A DNA stretch of 5,632 nucleotides, from NCBI GenBank assembly GCA_002685275.1, contig NYWX01000028.1:1-5632 (forward strand), read 5' to 3'. The number at the start of each line of letters is the position of its first letter. Within the stretch, counting starts at the first letter, position 1. Below, piece by piece: positions 1-5,626 of the stretch. Source of the DNA: Gammaproteobacteria bacterium (lineage in GTDB: Bacteria; Pseudomonadota; Gammaproteobacteria; Woeseiales; Woeseiaceae). Both the position numbers and the translations under genes were made by a program. Below the pieces are notes generated by a model that saw only the letters and a list, made by a program, of their open reading frames with translations, did not search any database and was not told the DNA's origin.

Positions 1-180
1 AATAGCAATAGCGCCAGACGATACTATAAGTATTTCATGGCCATTATTAAATAAATCTGCAATGTCATCTGCTAAATTATTTAACCAAGATATATTGAAG
101 ACACCAGAATCGTCCACCAAAAGTGAGGAGCCAACTTTAATGACCAAACGCCGGTAATTTGAAAAATTAAACTCAGACAC
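1..180 (-). CDS. proB: Glutamate 5-kinase, N-terminal 60 residues (gene cut by window edge)
   Basis: This is the start of a minus-strand gene that runs off the left edge and was translated by hand. Glutamate 5-kinase phosphorylates the gamma-carboxyl of L-glutamate with ATP, the first and usually proline-inhibited step of proline synthesis in the cytoplasm. The fragment shows the opening of an amino-acid-kinase fold: RRLVIKVGSSLLVD at residues 10-23, with Lys15 and the following glycine/serines forming the phosphate-binding strand and loop, then WLNNLADDIADL (32-43), then ILIVSSGAIA (50-59), the glycine loop near the glutamate site. I chose GTG at 180-178, 4 bases after the ilvN stop. In-frame TTG codons at 192-190 and 195-193 overlap ilvN and are less likely. 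No clear Shine-Dalgarno is visible, so translation probably depends on coupling to ilvN. The motif style resembles alphaproteobacterial ProB. Family assignment is strong; the C-terminal part, including any PUA domain, cannot be seen. Confidence 0.88.
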   Translation of the reverse strand, partial: MSEFNFSNYRRLVIKVGSSLLVDDSGVFNISWLNNLADDIADLFNNGHEILIVSSGAIAI

Positions 181-184
181 TTTA

Positions 185-706
185 CTAGTCAACAAGAAGA
201 TGTTGTAGATCAAATGAAGTAAGAGTTACTTCACCTTTAGAGACTGCAACTGTTCCACTTCGAGCAACAGCGGAGATTTTTCCAAGATCACCAATTCTAA
301 GAACAAAAGCATCGATTTCTTTGACTTTGCCAGTCAACTGAACAGTGCAGCTATTTTGCGCTTCATCAAGAACCACTGCGCCAAATTGTTGTGACATTTT
401 CATAATTTTGTTCAACCCATCAGCACTCAATTTTACCTTGATAATAGCTAATTCTCGCTCAAAGTGTTCCCCGAGAGTCATATCATGAATATTTACTACA
501 TCAACAAGCTTTGCCAACAGTGCATTTAATTGTGCAATAGCCTCATCAGAGCCTGACACCACAAGTGTTACGCGTGAAACACTTGAATCATTTGTTGGCG
601 CAACATTAAGTGTCTCAATATTGTAGCCGCGAGACGAAAACATGCCAGTCATTCGCGTCAAAGCGCCAACTTCGTTCTGAAGGAGAACTGATATTGCATG
701 CCTCAT
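185..706 (-). CDS. ilvN: Acetolactate (acetohydroxyacid) synthase small regulatory subunit
   Basis: This 173-residue protein is the regulatory subunit of acetohydroxyacid synthase. It activates the catalytic subunit and normally confers valine feedback inhibition. Residues 2-75 form an ACT domain (RHAISVLLQNEVGALTRMTGMF, then SSRGYNIETLNVAPT). Residues Asn11, Gly14 and Asn29 match effector-site positions in E. coli IlvH, so valine sensing is probably intact. Residues 80-160 fit the small-subunit C-terminal domain, including HFERELAIIKVK and the near-terminal ISAVARSGTVAVSKG. Length is about ten residues more than E. coli IlvH, from a tail ending LLVD. The ATG at 706-704 has an upstream AGGA at roughly ten bases. 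The gene is divergent from ilvB rather than cotranscribed with it, and proB follows after 4 bases. The symbol ilvH would serve equally well; identity is very secure. Confidence 0.96.
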   Translation of the reverse strand: MRHAISVLLQNEVGALTRMTGMFSSRGYNIETLNVAPTNDSSVSRVTLVVSGSDEAIAQLNALLAKLVDVVNIHDMTLGEHFERELAIIKVKLSADGLNKIMKMSQQFGAVVLDEAQNSCTVQLTGKVKEIDAFVLRIGDLGKISAVARSGTVAVSKGEVTLTSFDLQHLLVD

Positions 707-734
707 AAGTACTAAATCCTATCTAATTTTGAGT

Positions 735-740
735 ATTATA
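735..740 (-). promoter_or_regulatory. Probable -10 element of the ilvN(-proB) promoter
   Basis: Read on the minus strand, these bases are a perfect TATAAT, 28 bases upstream of the ilvN ATG. Transcription would start near 728 and give a leader of about 22 bases that includes the AGGA ribosome site. No good -35 hexamer lies 16-18 bases upstream; that position reads AAGAGA-like. The spacer is occupied by the palindrome at 744-760, which suggests that a bound protein may assist or block this promoter. This is inferred from sequence alone. Confidence 0.5.
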
Positions 741-743
741 CGT

Positions 744-760
744 GAAACCATTATGGTCTC
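744..760. promoter_or_regulatory. 17-base imperfect palindrome in the ilvN/ilvB divergent spacer
   Basis: The plus strand reads GAAACCATTATGGTCTC. The central ACCAT-T-ATGGT (747-757) is a perfect inverted repeat, one mismatched pair (746/758) follows, and then GA/TC pair again. It lies immediately upstream of the TATAAT proposed for ilvN, between its -10 and where a -35 would be, and about 45 bases upstream of the proposed ilvB -10. That position and symmetry suit an operator for a dimeric regulator of both genes. A 6-base stem with a 5-base loop followed by a T-rich stretch on the plus strand is possible, but it is too weak to call a terminator. The regulator is unknown. Confidence 0.4.
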
Positions 761-801
761 TTTTATTTATAAATTTTGTCGTAGTTATTAGAGTATTGCA
801 A

Positions 802-810
802 TGCTATAAA
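802..810 (+). promoter_or_regulatory. Probable extended -10 promoter element for ilvB
   Basis: The plus strand reads TGCTATAAA, an extended -10 (TGn followed by TATAAA) that can work without a strong -35. The best upstream -35 resemblance, TTGTCG at 776-781, is too far away (23-base spacer). Transcription would begin near 817, leaving a leader of about 44 bases. No leader peptide rich in Leu/Val/Ile codons and no attenuator hairpin fits in that leader, so classic ilv attenuation is not supported. Confidence 0.4.
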
Positions 811-860
811 AATTAGTAAACACTCATAAAAACTTTCAATCAACAAAAACTTATAATTTA

Positions 861-2711
861 ATGAATAAAGAGTCTAAAAAATCGAATCTAAAAGCACATT
901 TAATGAATAATAAAGTAATGAGCGGCGCTGATACCGTTGTACAAATTCTAGCTGATGAGGGTGTTGATACTATCTTTGGATATAGTGGAGGCGCGATTCT
1001 ACCTATTTATGATGCAGTATTTCGCTTTAATGTTGAAAATAAGCGAACTGATGGATCAGATGCCATACCATTGATTGTTCCTGCAAATGAGCAGGGAGCT
1101 GGCTTTATGGCGGCAGGCTATGCACGTGCAAGCGGTAAAGTTGGTGTTTTAATGGTGACATCTGGCCCTGGTGCAACTAATACAGTAACGCCGGTACGCG
1201 ACAGTATGGCAGATTCAGTCCCAATGGTTGTTATTTGTGGCCAAGTTCCAACAGGAGCAATAGGAACTGACGCTTTTCAAGAAGCTCCAGTATCAGCAAT
1301 CATGGGAGCAGTTGCAAAGCATGTCTTTTTAGTTACGGATCCAGAAAAATTAGAAAGAACTGTTCGTAGTGCCTTTGATCTAGCTAGAACAGGACGTCCC
1401 GGTCCAGTAGTAGTTGACATCCCAAAAGATATACAAAACTGGAAAGGTAAATTTAAAGGAGAAGGTGTACTTTCATTGCATGGTTACCGGCGTCGATTAA
1501 AAGCTATTACTGAAAATAAACTGTCTAATAAAGCCTGTAAACAATTTTACGAATTGCTATCTAAATCCAAGCGCCCATTAATTTATGCTGGTGGCGGAAT
1601 CGTAAACGCAAATGCAAGCGAAGTTATGCGTAAATTAGCAAAAGAATATGGTATTCCAGTCACAACAACCTTAATGGCATTAGGAGCCAGCGATACAAAT
1701 GATCCATTATCATTGCACATGCTAGGTATGCACGGCTTAGCTTCAGCAAATTACGCTGTTGAGGATTGTGATTTTCTTATAGCTATAGGAGCACGATTTG
1801 ATGATCGCGTTGCTGGCAATCCTTCTAAATTTGCTCCCCGAGCAAAATCTATAGCTCAATTTGATGTTGATTCAGCAGAAATTGGTAAAGTTAAACAAGT
1901 TAACTGGCATCATATTGGTATTTTAAATAAAAGTTTATTAGATATTCTTAATTATGGTCGTAGCATTAAATTCAAAAAATCATTCAATACATGGCACAAA
2001 GAGATTGCCAACCTTAAAAAAGAATATGCCCTAAATTATGATCATGAGAGTGATTTAATTCAGCCTTATGCGATTATCGAAGAAATAAATAAACACTCTC
2101 AGGGTAAAGCAATTATTTCAACAGGTGTTGGGCAACATCAAATGTGGGCCGCTCAATACTTTGATTTTTGTGAGCCTAGGCTTTGGTTAACATCAGGTAG
2201 CATGGGAACCATGGGTTTTGGTTTGCCTGCAGCCATAGGTGCACAATTTGCAAAACCAGATAAGATTGTTATTGATATTGATGGTGATGCAAGTATACGT
2301 ATGAATATCGGTGAATTGGAAACTGCCACAACCTACAATCAACCTGTGAAAGTAATTGTTCTTAATAATCGCGGTGATGGAATGGTGCGTCAGTGGCAAA
2401 AAATGTATTTTGATGGGCGCATGTCTGCAAGTGATAAATCTTTACATGCCAAAGACTTTGTTAAATCAGCTGAAGCTGATGGCTTTAATTTTGCTAGAAG
2501 ATTAGACTCAAAAGAAGATATACCACAGGTAATTCGGGAGTTCATGGAATTTAAGGGTCCTGCATTCTTAGAGGTTATGATCGATCAAGATGCTGGTGTA
2601 TATCCAATGGTAGGACCAGGTCAAAGTTATGAAAATATGATAACTGGTAATTTTATTAAAACGCGATCCAAGCCTAAAGATGAATCTCTGGAAACTAGCG
2701 AAATGTTTTAA
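861..2711 (+). CDS. ilvB: Acetolactate (acetohydroxyacid) synthase large catalytic subunit
   Basis: This 616-residue ThDP- and FAD-dependent enzyme condenses pyruvate with pyruvate or 2-oxobutyrate, the first common step of valine, leucine and isoleucine synthesis. It is a cytoplasmic enzyme with IlvN as its partner. Residues about 20-190 are the N-terminal ThDP domain, with catalytic Glu77 in ANEQGAG and the SGPGATN loop (101-107). Residues about 225-360 are the central domain, with GARFDDRVAG (310-319) near FAD. Residues about 405-580 are the ThDP-binding domain, where GDAS (475-478) begins the metal motif and Asn503 of NNRGDGMVRQW supplies the next ligand. Trp512 matches the herbicide-site tryptophan of plant enzymes. 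Compared with E. coli IlvI there are about 13 extra residues before the catalytic Glu region, and the NN-x-GDG loop is unusual. No Shine-Dalgarno precedes ATG 861. Starts at 903 or 918 are possible, because the basic first 19 residues are probably not part of the conserved fold. It is divergent from ilvN. Confidence 0.96.
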   Translation: MNKESKKSNLKAHLMNNKVMSGADTVVQILADEGVDTIFGYSGGAILPIYDAVFRFNVENKRTDGSDAIPLIVPANEQGAGFMAAGYARASGKVGVLMVTSGPGATNTVTPVRDSMADSVPMVVICGQVPTGAIGTDAFQEAPVSAIMGAVAKHVFLVTDPEKLERTVRSAFDLARTGRPGPVVVDIPKDIQNWKGKFKGEGVLSLHGYRRRLKAITENKLSNKACKQFYELLSKSKRPLIYAGGGIVNANASEVMRKLAKEYGIPVTTTLMALGASDTNDPLSLHMLGMHGLASANYAVEDCDFLIAIGARFDDRVAGNPSKFAPRAKSIAQFDVDSAEIGKVKQVNWHHIGILNKSLLDILNYGRSIKFKKSFNTWHKEIANLKKEYALNYDHESDLIQPYAIIEEINKHSQGKAIISTGVGQHQMWAAQYFDFCEPRLWLTSGSMGTMGFGLPAAIGAQFAKPDKIVIDIDGDASIRMNIGELETATTYNQPVKVIVLNNRGDGMVRQWQKMYFDGRMSASDKSLHAKDFVKSAEADGFNFARRLDSKEDIPQVIREFMEFKGPAFLEVMIDQDAGVYPMVGPGQSYENMITGNFIKTRSKPKDESLETSEMF

Positions 2712-2754
2712 AATTGAAGCTAGTAAATAATTAAGATTTATAACTTCCTAAATT
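2712..2754. other. Convergent spacer without a clear terminator
   Basis: This short AT-rich gap separates the ilvB and dehydratase stop codons. The only pairing I found is ACTAGC (2694-2699, inside ilvB) with GCTAGT (2719-2724). Its loop is 19 bases and no run of T follows on either strand, so it is a poor intrinsic terminator. Transcripts from the two sides may overlap or end by another mechanism. Confidence 0.4.
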
Positions 2755-3735
2755 TTAATAACAATTCAAGCCTAGCTGAATCTCGTTAAATAATTCTATA
2801 TCAATATTTCCTCCGCTTAATACTACTGCAGTTGTTTTGTTTTTTGTGTCTATCTTTCCGGATAATATAGCTGCTAAAGCAACGGCGCCTCCAGGCTCTA
2901 TTACAGTTTTTAAAAATTTAAAAGAAAATCTTATTGCTTCTTCAACTTCTTCATCCGTTACCGTTAAAACACCTGACAGTCTTTTTTTATTTATATTGAA
3001 TGTTATTTTACCTGGTATTGGTGTTTGCAGAGCATCGCAAATTGATCTTGCATTATTATTAATGCACTGCCGTTCACCTAATCTGAATGAACGAGCTGTA
3101 TCATCAAAGCTTGATGGTTCCACTGCAAAAATATCAGCATTTGGTAAAAGAGACTTTAGCGCTAAAGCGCTACCAGATGAGAGCCCACCGCCGCCGCAAG
3201 GTATCAAAACCTGATCTGGTGGCTCCTGAATGTAAAGAGCATCTTGAGCTAATTCAAGACCAACAGTTCCTTGCCCTGCGATAATCTTTTCATGATCATA
3301 AGAAGGTACTAATGTTGCACCGAGCTCTCCCGCAATCTCAGTCGCAATTACTTCTCTATCACCTGAATATCGATCATAACTAATAATTTCACCGCCCAAA
3401 TATCGCGTATTATCAATTTTAATTTTAGGGGCATCATTTGGCATCACAATGACAGTTTTAATATTCAGCAACGCGCCTGCTGCTGCAACTCCTTGTGCGT
3501 GGTTACCCGATGACCAAGCAACAACTCCTTTTGCTGCTTCTATATCATTTAGTTGGCTTAGAAAATTATAAGCACCGCGAATCTTGAATGAACCTGTTGT
3601 TTGTAGGCACTCAGATTTAATTAAAATCTTCCCTTCAGTAACTTCATCAAGATGAAAATTTTTTATTAACGGTGTTCTTACGCTTGCTTTTTTTATACGT
3701 AGTGCTGCTTGCTCAATATCATAAATATTTACCAT
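2755..3735 (-). CDS. PLP-dependent threonine/serine dehydratase (serine racemase-like)
   Basis: This 326-residue fold-type II PLP enzyme of the threonine dehydratase/serine racemase group eliminates ammonia from L-Thr or L-Ser, or racemises Ser, in the cytoplasm. Lys51 in TTGSFKIRGAYN should hold PLP. SSGNHAQG (75-82) is the substrate loop, in which Ser76 matches the serine acting as the second base in human serine racemase and Asn78 contacts the PLP ring. GGGGLSSG (181-188) binds the phosphate. EPSSFDD (206-212) fits the Mg2+ site of that family, with Glu206 and Asp212 as ligands. VLSGGN (305-310) is the usual C-terminal motif. There is no ACT-type regulatory domain, so this is not a full-length biosynthetic IlvA. 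L-threo-3-hydroxyaspartate dehydratase is a serious alternative. The gene starts 4 bases after the carbinolamine dehydratase stop without a good Shine-Dalgarno, which suggests translational coupling. Family secure, substrate unresolved. Confidence 0.9.
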   Translation of the reverse strand: MVNIYDIEQAALRIKKASVRTPLIKNFHLDEVTEGKILIKSECLQTTGSFKIRGAYNFLSQLNDIEAAKGVVAWSSGNHAQGVAAAGALLNIKTVIVMPNDAPKIKIDNTRYLGGEIISYDRYSGDREVIATEIAGELGATLVPSYDHEKIIAGQGTVGLELAQDALYIQEPPDQVLIPCGGGGLSSGSALALKSLLPNADIFAVEPSSFDDTARSFRLGERQCINNNARSICDALQTPIPGKITFNINKKRLSGVLTVTDEEVEEAIRFSFKFLKTVIEPGGAVALAAILSGKIDTKNKTTAVVLSGGNIDIELFNEIQLGLNCY

Positions 3736-3739
3736 TTAC

Positions 3740-4081
3740 TTAGACCAAAGTAAGCTCGTCAATCTTAGCTGCGCAAATAAAATCATTATCAGATAATCCA
3801 TTTATTGCATGTGTTGTATAACTTACAATACATGCACCGTAACTAAATGATATTAGCGGGTGATGGCCTTCGATTGTAGCTATCCAGGCAACGGCGTTTG
3901 TGAATCCAAGTGTATGACTATAAGTCAGAAAATTAAATTTTCGCTCTATTCTAAGACCATCATCACTTATAGACCAATCATCATGTAGAGCATTCATAAA
4001 CTCAGAACAACGATCATCTTTTAACGGCAGAACACCTCCCTCACATGGTTCGCAATGACGTTTTGTAAGATCTAATGACAT
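3740..4081 (-). CDS. phhB: Pterin-4a-carbinolamine dehydratase
   Basis: This 113-residue cytoplasmic enzyme dehydrates 4a-hydroxytetrahydropterin to quinonoid dihydropterin, recycling the cofactor after aromatic amino acid hydroxylation. It is the length of a single-domain family member. The N-terminal LTKRHCEPCEGGVLPL (5-20) is typical of bacterial homologues. The active-site signature is present: EGHHP (71-75) with His73, His74 and Pro75, Tyr81 of the following strand, His91 in TTHAINGLSDND, and Asp98/Asp100. The end AAKIDEL is also typical. The ATG at 4081-4079 has the best ribosome site in the window, AAGGAAAG at 4094-4087. The next gene, a PLP dehydratase, follows after 4 bases, so the two probably form one operon. 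No phenylalanine hydroxylase (phhA) is visible, so the pterin-using partner lies elsewhere or the protein serves another pterin role. Identity secure; the symbol is by family convention. Confidence 0.94.
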   Translation of the reverse strand: MSLDLTKRHCEPCEGGVLPLKDDRCSEFMNALHDDWSISDDGLRIERKFNFLTYSHTLGFTNAVAWIATIEGHHPLISFSYGACIVSYTTHAINGLSDNDFICAAKIDELTLV

Positions 4082-4165
4082 TATCTCTTTCCTTAATTAG
4101 GCGCAATTGTCTTAATATTTTTCCAAAAAAGTAAGAGGATATTCACTGATAGTGACAATTAACAT
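4082..4165. promoter_or_regulatory. Spacer upstream of the phhB-dehydratase pair, with a small inverted repeat
   Basis: This 84-base gap between the amidohydrolase stop and phhB contains the phhB ribosome site and a 13-base inverted repeat TCACT-GAT-AGTGA (4143-4155). On the minus strand a -35-like TTGTCA lies at 4158-4153, overlapping the repeat, but no convincing -10 occurs 16-18 bases downstream. No T run follows the hairpin in the direction of amidohydrolase transcription, so it is unlikely to be a terminator. The phhB pair may read through from the amidohydrolase or use a weak promoter here. Confidence 0.35.
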
Positions 4166-5557
4166 TTATAGAGTGTCGGCAGTAGCGGAAACTTTTTTAC
4201 TAAAATCAAACATCATCTCTCTTGATTTGGCTTCATCGTAAGTTAACAGTACCTTGTCTTTGACGATAACTTTACCATTCACGATTACTGTATCAACATT
4301 GGAGGCATTTGCAGAGTATACCAAAGCAGAATACGGGCTATACATTGGCACCATATTGGCTGATTTTACTTCAATAATGGCGATATCTGCTAACTTACCT
4401 ACCTCTAATGAGCCAAGCTCATCCTCACGATGAATTGCTCTCGCACCACCCATGGTTGCCATTTCTACGACTTTAAAGGGTGGCATTGCAGATCTATCTT
4501 TGTTGACTAACTTATGAAGTTTTGCAACGTAGCCCATTTGACCAATAATATCTAATGTGTTGCCGCTCATTGGGCCGTCTGTGCCAAGACCTACTCTTAG
4601 CCCTTGGTCATACATCTTCAAGGCAGGTGAAACCCCTTTTGCCGATTTAATGTTTGCAACCATATTATGTGCAACCCCAATATCCCTTGCTTTCATTAAT
4701 GCAATATCGTTGTCTGTAACGAATATAGCGTGAGCAGCAATAAAGCGTTCATTAAGAATGCCGATAGAGTCGAGATACTCAATAGGTGTCATACCATAAT
4801 CATCTTTAAATTTATTAAGCTCTTTTTCTGTTTCTGCAACGTGCATTGAAACTGGCAAGTTGTATTTTTCAGAAAGAATCTTAATTTTTTCTAAATCTTC
4901 TATATTGACGGTATGAGGAGCATGAGGTCCAAACCCTGGCGTAATTAATTCATCATCTTTATATTTTTCGATAAACTCGATTGCTAAATCAATTTTGGCC
5001 TGAGTATCCTTGCCGTCTGCTGTAGGGTATTTGATAATATTTTGGGTCATTATCCCTCTTAAGCCAATTTCTTTTACTGCTTCAGCTGCACTTTCTTCAA
5101 AAAGGTACATGTCTACCATGGTCGTTACACCAGATCTTGCCATTTCAATACTGCCGTGAAGAGCGCCAAGATATGACATTTCTTTAGAAACCATTTTATT
5201 TTCTAACGGAAAGATATAGCGCTGCAGACGATCTGGCACATCATCTGCTAAGCTCCTAAATACAGACATTGAAACATGTGTATGGGTATTGATCATTCCA
5301 GGCATAACAATGCCACCTTCAGCATCGATAATATTTTTAGAGGTGTATGTGGCTAATATAGCATCTGAGCCGATCTCAATAATTTTCTTATCTTTGATAA
5401 TAACGGCACCCGCTTGAATGATTTCTTTGTCTTCATTCATTGTTAATATAGTGCCATTTTTAATAATTATATCTGCCGGCATGGTAACAATAGAGTTATC
5501 CGGTGCATTACATCCCCACAACGAAAGAAGAGATAATATTAAAATTGATTTTTTCAT
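4166..5557 (-). CDS. Lipoprotein amidohydrolase, SAH/MTA/chlorohydrolase-type deaminase family
   Basis: This 463-residue metal-dependent hydrolase belongs to the amidohydrolase superfamily, in the group containing S-adenosylhomocysteine/methylthioadenosine deaminases, guanine deaminase-like and triazine hydrolases. After the leader, PADIIIKNGTILTMNED (27-43) opens the split beta domain. Metal ligands are visible: His92 and His94 in NTHTHVSM, His239 in SMHVAETE with nearby catalytic Glu242, His276 in AAHAIFV, and Asp327 in GLGTDGP. LGSLEVGKLADIAII (381-395) and VIVNGKVIV (424-432) close the fold. All catalytic residues are present. Unusually, it begins MKKSILILSLLSLWGC: a basic start, a hydrophobic core and a lipobox-like LWGC, predicting lipidation at Cys16, with Asn17 not an inner-membrane retention signal by E. 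coli rules. Cytosolic homologues lack this, so it probably acts at the cell envelope. The ribosome site is weak. The substrate cannot be deduced; family is secure. Confidence 0.9.
   Translation of the reverse strand: MKKSILILSLLSLWGCNAPDNSIVTMPADIIIKNGTILTMNEDKEIIQAGAVIIKDKKIIEIGSDAILATYTSKNIIDAEGGIVMPGMINTHTHVSMSVFRSLADDVPDRLQRYIFPLENKMVSKEMSYLGALHGSIEMARSGVTTMVDMYLFEESAAEAVKEIGLRGIMTQNIIKYPTADGKDTQAKIDLAIEFIEKYKDDELITPGFGPHAPHTVNIEDLEKIKILSEKYNLPVSMHVAETEKELNKFKDDYGMTPIEYLDSIGILNERFIAAHAIFVTDNDIALMKARDIGVAHNMVANIKSAKGVSPALKMYDQGLRVGLGTDGPMSGNTLDIIGQMGYVAKLHKLVNKDRSAMPPFKVVEMATMGGARAIHREDELGSLEVGKLADIAIIEVKSANMVPMYSPYSALVYSANASNVDTVIVNGKVIVKDKVLLTYDEAKSREMMFDFSKKVSATADTL
4205..4210 (-). other. 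Placeholder-free note: C-terminal tail of the amidohydrolase has no extra domain
   Basis: The last residues of the amidohydrolase (about 440-463) are a short polar tail after the VIVNGKVIV strand. They contain no added domain, repeat or anchor, so the protein is a single catalytic domain plus the N-terminal lipoprotein signal. Confidence 0.3.
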
Positions 5558-5573
5558 AATTTACCGTCGCAAC

Positions 5574-5579
5574 CTTATA
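5574..5579 (-). promoter_or_regulatory. Possible proximal -10 element for the amidohydrolase gene
   Basis: On the minus strand these bases read TATAAG within GCATTATAAGG, 16 bases upstream of the ATG. If used, the start of transcription would be almost at the start codon and the hexamer repeat would sit at the -35/spacer position. A better -10 match, TATAAT, occurs at 5628-5623 on the far side of the repeat, and in that case the repeat would lie in the transcribed leader. The sequence does not decide between them. Confidence 0.25.
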
Positions 5580-5586
5580 ATGCAAA

Positions 5587-5626
5587 ATTAACATTAACAT
5601 TAACATTAACATTAACATTAACATTA
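5587..5626. repeat. Hexanucleotide tandem repeat (ATTAAC)6 plus partial unit
   Basis: Six perfect tandem copies of ATTAAC occupy 5587-5622, followed by a partial ATTA (5623-5626). Read towards the amidohydrolase gene the unit is GTTAAT. The tract starts 30 bases upstream of that gene's ATG and is the only short tandem repeat I see in the window. Arrays of this kind can gain or lose units by slipped-strand mispairing. Here that would change promoter spacing or leader length rather than reading frame. Confidence 0.95.

Noticed and set aside
719..751. Ten-codon minus-strand peptide (MVSRIILKIR) upstream of ilvN, rich in Ile/Val/Leu, as an attenuation leader
   Set aside because: Its start lies upstream of the proposed ilvN transcription start near 728, only 12 bases separate it from ilvN, and there is no room for an antiterminator/terminator pair. 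Ile codons are common by chance in AT-rich DNA.
744..768. Palindrome plus T-rich stretch as an intrinsic terminator
   Set aside because: The stem is at most 6 pairs with a mismatch, and neither gene ends here; position between divergent starts suits an operator better.
753..791. Short plus-strand frame (MVSFIYKFCRSY) before ilvB as a leader peptide
   Set aside because: It is not enriched in branched-chain residues, lies upstream of the proposed ilvB start of transcription, and no terminator follows.
2193..2399. 68-codon open frame on the minus strand inside ilvB
   Set aside because: It lies opposite the conserved ThDP-binding region of ilvB, and its translation shows no recognisable domain.
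2694..2724. ACTAGC/GCTAGT pairing at the end of ilvB as a terminator
   Set aside because: The stem is only 6 pairs with a 19-base loop and has no following T run on either strand.
2837..3284. Two plus-strand open frames opposite the PLP dehydratase
   Set aside because: Both are antisense to a gene with complete family motifs, overlap each other in different frames and show no domain or ribosome site.
5587..5626. Hexamer array as a CRISPR or replication-origin iteron array
   Set aside because: The units are contiguous 6-mers without spacers, too short for CRISPR repeats or typical iterons, and no cas or rep gene is present.
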